Part shown: positions 16,899 to 24,061 of the stretch, piece by piece | Layout: every line of letters begins with the position of its first letter | Position numbering within the stretch: the first letter of the stretch is position 1 | NCBI RefSeq assembly: GCF_025567095.1 | Contig: NZ_JAOQJH010000005.1 | Strand: one strand, 5' to 3' | Length of the DNA stretch: 64,000 nucleotides | Source of the DNA: Anthropogastromicrobium aceti | Lineage (GTDB): Bacteria; Bacillota; Clostridia; Lachnospirales; Lachnospiraceae | The notes under the pieces: generated by a model | Seen by the model: only the letters and a program-made list of their open reading frames with translations | Told to the model about the DNA's origin: nothing | The model's database searches: none | Translations under genes and position numbers: made by a program

Positions 16899-17420
16899 TT
16901 GATTCGATATAAGATAGACATATCGCAAAAAGAATGTGATGCGTTAATTGAAATGCAACTAAAGCATTCTGTGAGTCGTGGAATACAAAATTTCTTCAGA
17001 ATCGTGCTGGCTATTTTGGCAATTGCGTTGCTGTATTGTACATTTTTTCTCCGACAAACCACGGAATCTAAAATTTTGGGAATCGTAAGCGCTGCCTTTT
17101 TTCTATGGTTTGCTACAGTAGGAATGATTGCTTATCAGAAATTTCTTTTAAAGAAAGTACAGAATAAATTGGATAAGCGAGCAACATTCGGTGAACGAGA
17201 ATATGGATTTGATCAAGATGGTGTTATTGTGTGGACTGATTTCAGCTATAGCGAATTACAATGGGAGGCATTTAAAAATTGGGGAATATTTAAAGATTAC
17301 ATTTATTTGACAACGATTGCCGAACAAAGGATTCTTGTGAGGAAGGATGAATTGTCAGAAGAAGATCGGGAAGAATTATTTGATCTTTTAAATGCGAATG
17401 TAAAACGAGAAGAAAAGTGA
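16899..17420 (+). CDS. YcxB-like membrane protein
   Basis: 173 residues beginning at a TTG with AAGGAGG nine bases upstream. Two adjacent membrane segments (FFRIVLAILAIALLYCTFFL and ILGIVSAAFFLWFATVGMIAY) are followed by a soluble C-terminal domain with the YcxB-type pattern (YGFDQDGVIVWTDFSYSELQWEAFKNW...YLTTIAEQRILVRKDELSEEDREEL). The family is widespread in Firmicutes with no known role. It stands alone, ended by a strong terminator. Confidence 0.75.
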   Translation: MIRYKIDISQKECDALIEMQLKHSVSRGIQNFFRIVLAILAIALLYCTFFLRQTTESKILGIVSAAFFLWFATVGMIAYQKFLLKKVQNKLDKRATFGEREYGFDQDGVIVWTDFSYSELQWEAFKNWGIFKDYIYLTTIAEQRILVRKDELSEEDREELFDLLNANVKREEK

Positions 17421-17434
17421 TGAAGAAATCTACG

Positions 17435-17478
17435 AGGGGCGCTTCGACGGCTGTGTCAGCGTCCCTTGTTTATTTTTA
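17435..17478 (+). terminator. Terminator after the YcxB-like gene
   Basis: AGGGGCGCT pairs with AGCGTCCCT, followed by TGTTTATTTTT. Confidence 0.75.
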
Positions 17479-17483
17479 TACAA

Positions 17484-17509
17484 CAAAAAAGACATCCACA
17501 ACGGATGTC
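17484..17509 (-). terminator. Terminator of tRNA-Trp
   Basis: Read on the minus strand, GACATCC and GGATGTC pair around a short loop and are followed by TTTTTT. Confidence 0.8.
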
Positions 17510-17516
17510 TCTCAAG

Positions 17517-17587
17517 CAGGGGTAACAGGATTCGAACCCGTATTTACGGTTTTGGAGACCGTTGCTCTACCATTGAACTATACCCCT
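17517..17587 (-). tRNA. tRNA-Trp (anticodon CCA)
   Basis: The minus strand folds as a cloverleaf: acceptor AGGGGTA/TACCCCT, D arm with AGTTCAATGGTAGAGC, anticodon stem ACGGT/ACCGT around the loop CTCCAAA (anticodon CCA), and T arm GGG-TTCGAAT-CCT. The discriminator is G and the 3' CCA is not encoded. It has its own promoter and terminator. Confidence 0.95.
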
Positions 17588-17620
17588 TTATGTTTGTCAG
17601 CTTTTGTAGCCGACTTCTAT

Positions 17621-17649
17621 ATACTATCATATGAATATTAATTTGTCAA
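17621..17649 (-). promoter_or_regulatory. Promoter of tRNA-Trp
   Basis: On the minus strand, TTGACA (17649-17644), 17-bp spacer, TAGTAT (17626-17621), about 34 bp before the tRNA. It diverges from the ncRNA promoter at 17658. Confidence 0.75.
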
Positions 17650-17657
17650 CACTTTTT

Positions 17658-17685
17658 TTGAAAAAATTCCGAAAATTGATAAAAT
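17658..17685 (+). promoter_or_regulatory. Promoter of the candidate structured RNA
   Basis: TTGAAA (17658-17663), 16-bp spacer, TAAAAT (17680-17685). The predicted start, six to seven bases downstream, is 17691-17692, exactly the first bases of the RNA's closing helix. Confidence 0.6.
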
Positions 17686-17690
17686 GTGCT

Positions 17691-17960
17691 ACAGTTCACT
17701 CGGCATGCTAGATCTGGACCAATTTCATGCTTGCATAGAAATTTGACAGATCAGCAGGATGAAGTGGACGCCCGTTCACGGATAAGCCAATATTACGGCA
17801 AAGCCCTAAGGTGAATGGATTTCACGAGCCGGACACTTGGAGCAGGTCTTTCAAAGTAATGTATGATAAGAAAGAACATAAAAGGAACCTGCGGAGTTTG
17901 GTCCGGCGACGAAACCATTACACCGAAGGGCTTTCGTAACATGACGCGTGAACTGTAAGA
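17691..17960 (+). ncRNA. Candidate large structured non-coding RNA, family not identified
   Basis: A 423-bp gap without a credible gene folds as one closed unit. Closing helix: ACAGTTCAC (17691-17699) with GTGAACTGT (17948-17956), extended past an internal loop by CATG/CATG (17704-17707, 17940-17943). Inside: GATCTG/CAGATC (17711-17716, 17747-17752) enclosing AATTTCATG/CAT-A-GAAATT; GTGGAC/GTTCAC (17764-17769, 17774-17779); GCC/GGC; GTGAA/TTCAC (17811-17815, 17821-17825); CCGGAC/GTCCGG (17829-17834, 17901-17906) enclosing GCAGGT/ACCTGC; and CGAAA/TTTCG (17910-17914, 17932-17936). A promoter is placed to start at the helix. No clear terminator follows, so it could instead be a long leader of the gene at 18065. 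A 195-base minus-strand ORF here has no ribosome site. Comparison with Rfam families such as raiA is untested. Confidence 0.65.
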
Positions 17961-18064
17961 AAATGGTAAGAACAAAAACTGCGGCATAGTGCTTGCGAAG
18001 AAGCATTAAGTGTGGTAAAATTGTTGTGATTCAATTTATGATAAGATTTCAAAGGGGTACAAGC

Positions 18065-21000
18065 ATGAATACACATACAGTTGAAGAATTGTACCGCCTG
18101 GCACAGCAGGGAAATACTGAGGCGCTCACGAGGCTTGGTATCTGCTACAAAAATGGAACCGGTACGGCTGTGGATCACAGTGCAGCAGCACAGTGTTTTT
18201 ACTCAGCAGCGAATGCAGGAAATGCAGAAGCACAGTATCAGCTTGGTATCTGCTATGAGGAAGGCATTGGACTAGAGCAGGATATGTCTGCTGCCGGATA
18301 TTGGTTTCAGGAAGCGGCAAGGCGGTTTTACGAAGCTGCCCAGGTTGGAAATCCGCAGGCTCAATATGGACTGGCAAATTGCTATGCAGAGGGCCGAGGA
18401 GTGGAAAAGGATGAAGCTGCTGCTGTTTACTGGTATCAGGCATCAGCACAGCAGGACTATGCGGATGCACAGTATAATTTAGGCTATTGCTTTTTATTTG
18501 GCATCGGTGTAGAGGCAAATGAAATCATAGCACTCAAATGGTACAGCAGTGCCGCATCTCACGGTGATCCGCAGATGCAGCATAATCTGGGACTAATTTA
18601 TAAAAATGGCTATGGCGGAGTAAGCAAAAACTACGGAAAAGCTGCAGAATGGTTTTTTAAAGCAGCCAGACAGGGTTATTCTGAGTCGAAGGTTGAGCTT
18701 GCACAGATTTACTTTCGAAATCCGTTAGCGGTAAAGGATATTTCCATTGCAGAGCGTCTGATGACAGAGGCAGCAGAGGAAGGAAATATACGTGCCCAGG
18801 AATATCTGGTGCATTATTATTTTGATCAGGATGCAGCAAAGTATGATTTGAAAAAAGCATGCAGATGGGCATCTGAGTGTGCAGACAGCAGTGATCCAAC
18901 AGTTGCTGTCGTTCTTGGTATTAGCTTTGCTAATGGCGAGGTGGCCGAGATCGATGAGAAGCAGGCATTTGAGTGGCTGTCAAAAGCAAAGGATCAGGAG
19001 AAAAATTTAAATGGAGAGGCATGTTATTACCTTGGAAAGTTTTATGAGGAAGGTGATGTGACAGAAAAGTCACTTGATGATGCCGAACATTTTTATCAGT
19101 TGGCTGTAAGAAAGCACTTTGCAAACGGATCTGAATCGCTCGAAAGAGTTAGAAGAGAGAAGGAAGAAATACGTAAGGCAGAGGAAGCAAAAGCCCTTCA
19201 AGAGCAAAAAGAGGCAGAGGAGCTTAAAAAGCAGGAAGAAGTAAAGCAGCTTTTGAACTTAAAGCCAGAGCAGGCAGAGGGCGATGTAAAATCAGAGGAA
19301 GAAGCTACAGAACCAGAAGGAGCAAAGCCTGAGGAAGCTGCTTTAGAACAAGAAGAAGCAAAATCCGAGGAAGCTGTTTCAGAAACCGAAGAAGTTTCAG
19401 AACCAGAAGAGGCAAAGTCTGAGGAAGCTGTTTCAGAAACCGAAGAAGTTTCAGAACTAGAAGAGGCAGAATCCGAGGAAGAAGCTTCAGAACCAGAAGA
19501 GGCAGAATCCGAGGAAGAAGCTTCAGAACCAGAAGAAGTAGAATCCGAGGAAGGAGCTTCAGAACCAGAAGAAGCAAAATCTGAGAAGGAATCTTTAGAA
19601 GCTACAAATACAACTGAGACTGCAGAAAACGAAGTGGTATCATCTGAGGAAGTTGAAGAAGAAATTACTTCACAAGAAGTGGAAGTAACGCAGGCACAGC
19701 AGGAATCATCTCCACAGATGCAGGCGGATATTGCTTTTGCCCGTTTATTACAGCAGGCAAAAGAAACTCAAAGTCGTATTCAGAAACTTCCAAAGCAGGA
19801 AACTGTAAAGGAAGAAGATCAAAAGACACAGGAAAGTGAATCTTTGCCAAAGGAAGAGACAAAAGAGACTGAAACTGTTTCTCCAGAGCCAGTTGAAGAA
19901 GATTTTGTTTCTGAGATTGAGGAAGCAGAAAGCTCCATTCAAAAAGAAATTGCTGCGGCACAAAAGTTTGAAAAGGAACTTGATGTGCTGCAAAAGAAGA
20001 TGGCACAGAATGTGCAGGATCTTCAGGAAGAAAAGAATGAAGCAGAAAAAACAAAAGTTTTTGACAAAGCGGATCTTGATCAAATTCAGCAGGTAGAAGC
20101 AAATCCTTCTAGCGAAGATACTGAATCGGCAGAGGAATCAGAGCAGGAAGAAGCTGATATTGAAACTGATGTCGAAACTGATGCTGAAATTAATAATGAT
20201 ATTGAAACTGATATTGCATATGATACAGAGGAATCTGAGAATGTAGACAGTGAGGAAGCTGAAACATTTTTTGAAGAAGAGGAAGAAGACGAAGATGATG
20301 AGGAGTGGGAAACCTCCGCGGATAATTTTGTTGCTTCTCTTTTAAAGACGGGTGCAAAGCTTACTAATACATCAGAACCAGTGATTCGCGAAGAGGAAGA
20401 GACAACTTCTGAGACAGTTGAATCGGAATCAGAAAATCAAAACATTGAAGATGAATCTGTAGAAACTGATTCTTCAAAAGCATTTTCAGAAGAAACAGAG
20501 TCTTCTGAAAATGAGTCTGTAGAAGCAGAGCCTTCAAAAGATGAGTCTGCAGAAATAGATGAAGAAGAATCACTTGAAGAAAGTGAAGATGAGTCTGTAA
20601 CAGATGAAGTCGCAGACTACATAGAAAATTCTGATGATTCTTATGACGAAGATTCTGATGATGCAGTTGATTCTTATGACGATAATTCAGACGATGCAGC
20701 TGATTTAGAAGAAGATTCTAAAGAGGAAGCTGCTAGCGATCTTGTAGAAGAATCATTGAGTGATGAGTATTCACAAGATGAATATTCGGAAGATGATTAT
20801 CAAAAAGAGGATGACAGCTTTGAAGATGAAAATGATTCTAAAACAGAGAATCAAAACGAATCTTTAGTAAAGAGCATGCCAAGAGCAACTCTTGTGGATG
20901 ACTCTGTCTATGAATATGAAAAGGCCATTATCGATGATTTGAAGCAGGAAGATGTCAGTAGATATGTCGATGTGGATGAGGAAACATATGAAGAAGTAAA

Positions 21001-22783
21001 GAAGAAAAAGCACCACGTCGTACCGATTGTGCTTCTAGTTCTTGTTTCTTCGATTGCGCTTGCTGCAGCGATCCTTGCAGCGACAGGTCATCTTGGAGAG
21101 TTTGTAAATGCACTAAACGAGCAGTTTTCATCTGGAAATCAGCCAGACGCAGACGAGTCTGCAAAGCTTCCAGAAAAATCTTCTGACAAAGCATTAGAAG
21201 AGAATACTGAAAAAGAGCATTCATCAGAGGTTAAGTCATCTGAAACACAAACGTCCTATGAGACAGCTCCATCATCAAGTGCAGATGATAATTCAGAAAA
21301 TAATAACGAAAATAATCAAACTTCCCAGAATACAGCAGCTGATACAGCTGCTGTATCTGATAGTGCGGAAATTACTTCAAATGCAGGCAGTACAGAGCCA
21401 TCTTCCTTAAAAGAAGAGAGCAGCACAACAGAAAAATCTGTGGATGAAGCAGAAACTGAATCAGAATCAGAGATAGAATCTCAAACAGAATATGAGTCTG
21501 AGACAGAATCAGAGACAGAAACAGAGTCAGATTCTGAAACAGAAACTGAAATTGAGAAAGAGTCTCAAACACAGACAGAATCTGAAACAGAGACAAAGAC
21601 AGCTTCCACTGAACAAGAGAAAACAAGTCTTGAGCAGACAGAAACAAGCACACAAGATGCTGAAAATAAAACTGAATCAGAGACAGAAACAGAGAAAGAG
21701 TCTCAAACAGAATCTGAATCTGAGGCAGAAACAGAGAAAGAATCTCAAACAGAATCTGAGATAGAAACTGAAATTGAGACAGAGTCTGAATCTGAGACAG
21801 AAACTGAGATGGAGACAGAAGCAGAATCCGAGTCTGAGGAGGATAATACAAATCCATATCATGAAGCGGCAAAAGCAAAGTATCCAGCTTTTTCAAATGA
21901 AAGCTATACTCCAATTCCAGAGGTTTCTTCGGGATGTATTTACGCAAAATATACCAATTTCGATGAGGCTTTTCAGACACTCTATACTAATCAGAGTGAT
22001 TTGTCAGGAGCAGCACAAGTTGCACTGAATACACCGGGATTTAATATTATTGGCTATCGTGTTTATATGCTTGCTTATCAGGATGGTATTCTGAATGCGT
22101 ATAGTACACAGCTTGATGGCACAGATCTGCAGCTGAGTGCAGCAAACGTTGGCACAGAAGCATATATCATGAATGGAAGCATTTTCTCAGAAAATCGTGA
22201 ATATTCAATGACAGGAGATCCTGTAGGAACAGCATATCCGTATATTAAACGTTTCCTTACATTTGGTGAGGATAAGGTTTACTATTTGGATACAGATGGA
22301 GACATAACAAGAAGCGATTATCAGCATACAGCTATTCAGCGTCTTGAACTAGGCATTGATGATGGCAATGATGTGGCTTGGGCACAGGTTATGGGACCGT
22401 ATCTTATTTATTATGATACAAAGACAGAGCTTATGTACAGCTGCAACTTAGATGTAGGCACGATTGTTTTGCTTGACTTTGATGGAGTCTCAGACCCATC
22501 TGGTCTTTGTGGAAATGGAAATTGGGTCTATGGTCTGTATGATGGAAAGCTTGCAAAGGTTCGTCCAAATGGAAGTGAACTTCAAACTATTTATGAGCCG
22601 GATGATTCACTAGAGCTTGTCTCAGTGGAGCATGCCATGGAAAATTATATTATTTTGACTGCAAAGAACACTGCAAATATAAAAACGAGTGCAGAAAATA
22701 ATTCAGCAGATTCTAATGCAGGAATCAAAACGTATTGTTATAACCTGCAAACTGGAGAGCTGACTCAGCTTTCAGCCGAATAA
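18065..22783 (+). CDS. Giant Sel1-repeat membrane protein with two acidic stalks and an extracellular propeller-like domain
   Basis: 1572 residues from the ATG at 18065 (MNTHTVEELYRLAQ), with AAAGGGG upstream. Residues 1-355 are Sel1/TPR-like repeats (AEAQYQLGICYEEGIGLEQD and relatives, about eight). Residues 360-975 are extremely Glu/Ser-rich, with near-repeats of SEPEEAESEEEA, and include a possible coiled coil (FEKELDVLQKKMAQNVQDLQ). One membrane segment follows KKKKHH (VVPIVLLVLVSSIALAAAILA, about 985-1008), which predicts N-inside, C-outside. A second stalk (1019-1262) is made of SETETE repeats. The C-terminal 310 residues (GYRVYMLAYQDGILNAYSTQ, KVYYLDTDGDI, YGLYDGKLAKV) resemble a DUF5050-type beta propeller. 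Function unknown; a transmembrane scaffold or sensor is an inference. Confidence 0.85.
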   Translation: MNTHTVEELYRLAQQGNTEALTRLGICYKNGTGTAVDHSAAAQCFYSAANAGNAEAQYQLGICYEEGIGLEQDMSAAGYWFQEAARRFYEAAQVGNPQAQYGLANCYAEGRGVEKDEAAAVYWYQASAQQDYADAQYNLGYCFLFGIGVEANEIIALKWYSSAASHGDPQMQHNLGLIYKNGYGGVSKNYGKAAEWFFKAARQGYSESKVELAQIYFRNPLAVKDISIAERLMTEAAEEGNIRAQEYLVHYYFDQDAAKYDLKKACRWASECADSSDPTVAVVLGISFANGEVAEIDEKQAFEWLSKAKDQEKNLNGEACYYLGKFYEEGDVTEKSLDDAEHFYQLAVRKHFANGSESLERVRREKEEIRKAEEAKALQEQKEAEELKKQEEVKQLLNLKPEQAEGDVKSEEEATEPEGAKPEEAALEQEEAKSEEAVSETEEVSEPEEAKSEEAVSETEEVSELEEAESEEEASEPEEAESEEEASEPEEVESEEGASEPEEAKSEKESLEATNTTETAENEVVSSEEVEEEITSQEVEVTQAQQESSPQMQADIAFARLLQQAKETQSRIQKLPKQETVKEEDQKTQESESLPKEETKETETVSPEPVEEDFVSEIEEAESSIQKEIAAAQKFEKELDVLQKKMAQNVQDLQEEKNEAEKTKVFDKADLDQIQQVEANPSSEDTESAEESEQEEADIETDVETDAEINNDIETDIAYDTEESENVDSEEAETFFEEEEEDEDDEEWETSADNFVASLLKTGAKLTNTSEPVIREEEETTSETVESESENQNIEDESVETDSSKAFSEETESSENESVEAEPSKDESAEIDEEESLEESEDESVTDEVADYIENSDDSYDEDSDDAVDSYDDNSDDAADLEEDSKEEAASDLVEESLSDEYSQDEYSEDDYQKEDDSFEDENDSKTENQNESLVKSMPRATLVDDSVYEYEKAIIDDLKQEDVSRYVDVDEETYEEVKKKKHHVVPIVLLVLVSSIALAAAILAATGHLGEFVNALNEQFSSGNQPDADESAKLPEKSSDKALEENTEKEHSSEVKSSETQTSYETAPSSSADDNSENNNENNQTSQNTAADTAAVSDSAEITSNAGSTEPSSLKEESSTTEKSVDEAETESESEIESQTEYESETESETETESDSETETEIEKESQTQTESETETKTASTEQEKTSLEQTETSTQDAENKTESETETEKESQTESESEAETEKESQTESEIETEIETESESETETEMETEAESESEEDNTNPYHEAAKAKYPAFSNESYTPIPEVSSGCIYAKYTNFDEAFQTLYTNQSDLSGAAQVALNTPGFNIIGYRVYMLAYQDGILNAYSTQLDGTDLQLSAANVGTEAYIMNGSIFSENREYSMTGDPVGTAYPYIKRFLTFGEDKVYYLDTDGDITRSDYQHTAIQRLELGIDDGNDVAWAQVMGPYLIYYDTKTELMYSCNLDVGTIVLLDFDGVSDPSGLCGNGNWVYGLYDGKLAKVRPNGSELQTIYEPDDSLELVSVEHAMENYIILTAKNTANIKTSAENNSADSNAGIKTYCYNLQTGELTQLSAE

Positions 22784-22791
22784 AAAGTTTG

Positions 22792-22823
22792 AGGGCAAGG
22801 GTTTTAATGCCCTTGCCCTTTTA
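22792..22823 (+). terminator. Terminator after the Sel1 protein gene
   Basis: AGGGCAAGGG pairs with CCCTTGCCCT around TTTTAATG, followed by TTTTAC. Confidence 0.85.
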
Positions 22824-22936
22824 CTATATAAGCAGAAAAAAGGAGGACTACAGGGACTTACAAGCATCGAGTTTGGACCAGGTGCATGTGAGCATCATTT
22901 TAAGGGACATACAATAAATGTAAATACAAATAAAAA

Positions 22937-22970
22937 TACCCGGCTTTTACAGGCCGGGTATCTTTATTTG
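22937..22970. terminator. Second hairpin terminator, both orientations plausible
   Basis: TACCCGGC pairs exactly with GCCGGGTA, loop TTTTACAG, flanked by AAAAA on the left and TCTTTATTTG on the right. Confidence 0.7.
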
Positions 22971-22978
22971 TAAAAGTA

Positions 22979-22987
22979 TGATATAAT
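22979..22987 (+). promoter_or_regulatory. Extended -10 promoter of the sugar kinase gene
   Basis: TGATATAAT matches the extended -10 TGnTATAAT. No clear -35 is visible. Confidence 0.45.
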
Positions 22988-23071
22988 ACATTGCAGTTAA
23001 TATCCCTGGTAAGGGAAGATCAGTACAATATATATAGAAGCAATACAATTTTAGAAAGGCAGGATACATAT

Positions 23072-24049
23072 ATGAAGTTTTATGCAGGATTAGATGTCGG
23101 AGGAACATCAGGAAGAGTAAAGTTTTCGACAGAAGATAAGACTCTGATTGGGGAATATTTAGGTGAGGGCTGTGCATTTAATACAGAAGGATATGAGATT
23201 GGAAGAGAGAAGTATCGTAAACTGATGGATGCAGCTCTTTCAAAGTATGAACTAAAAAGTTCTGATTGTCTTGGCATATGCATTGCGGCAAGCGGTATTG
23301 ACTCTAAGGAGCAGGAAATGCAGATGAGAAGCATTTTTGAGGAGATGAGCTTTGCAAAGGAGCGTATTTTGGCTGTAAATGACTGTGAACTCTTTTTATA
23401 TTTGTCTAAAGGACCTGTGCTTGTCACGATTTCTGGAACAGGTTCTATTTGTTATGGAAGAAATGAGGCAGGAGAAGTTTTTCGCACCGGCGGATGGAAT
23501 CATGTATTGAGTGATGAAGGAAGTGCATATGATATAGGTCTTCAGACATTTAAAGCGTATGCAGATTGGCTGGATGGAAGGATCAATTGTCCAATTCTTG
23601 CAAAGAAGATTGCAAATGCGACAGGTGTTAAAACATTGGAGCAGGCTGACGTTTATGTAAATGATCATTTGCTTGATAAGAGTCCTGTCGGAGGGTTGGC
23701 TGTTTTATGCGCACAGGCGGCAGAGGAAGGTGATCTGGTAGCAAAAACAATTATAAAGGAGTGTGCGGCTAAGATTTTTGCGCTTGTATGGGATACATGC
23801 TGTAAGATGGAAGGAAAGCCAGATAATCGTATTAAACGTGAGCTTGATGAAGCCTTTTTTGCAAATCAAGAGGCAAAAGCTTTGCAGGCAGATTTATGGA
23901 TGTGGGGAAGTGTCAATGTAAAGAATACATTTTTCCGCGAGCAAATTATCAATATGGCTAAAAAGAAGCTTCCGAATGTAACAGTAAAAATTCCAGAAAA
24001 GACTGCGCTTGATATTGCACTTGGCGCAGCGCAGGAGCACTTTGCATAA
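23072..24049 (+). CDS. BadF/BadG/BcrA/BcrD-type ATPase, probable N-acetylglucosamine kinase
   Basis: 325 residues from the ATG at 23072, where the family N-terminus MKFYAGLDVGGTSGRVKF starts; earlier in-frame codons have no ribosome site. It has the ASKHA-kinase phosphate loop DVGGTSGR and a second phosphate motif VTISGTGSICYGRN, followed by GGWNHVLSDEGSAYDIG, characteristic of the GlcNAc-kinase-like branch. It likely phosphorylates an amino sugar recovered from cell wall or glycans. Twelve bases separate it from the helicase gene downstream, but no functional link is evident. Confidence 0.85.
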   Translation: MKFYAGLDVGGTSGRVKFSTEDKTLIGEYLGEGCAFNTEGYEIGREKYRKLMDAALSKYELKSSDCLGICIAASGIDSKEQEMQMRSIFEEMSFAKERILAVNDCELFLYLSKGPVLVTISGTGSICYGRNEAGEVFRTGGWNHVLSDEGSAYDIGLQTFKAYADWLDGRINCPILAKKIANATGVKTLEQADVYVNDHLLDKSPVGGLAVLCAQAAEEGDLVAKTIIKECAAKIFALVWDTCCKMEGKPDNRIKRELDEAFFANQEAKALQADLWMWGSVNVKNTFFREQIINMAKKKLPNVTVKIPEKTALDIALGAAQEHFA

Positions 24050-24061
24050 AGGAAAAGATCA

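Noticed and set aside
17793..17987. Minus-strand 64-codon frame in the intergenic region
   Set aside because: No ribosome site; the helices of the candidate RNA account better for the conservation-like pattern.
19305..21980. Several long minus-strand frames opposite the acidic protein
   Set aside because: They are leucine-rich mirror images of the Glu/Ser repeats, without ribosome sites or plausible domains.
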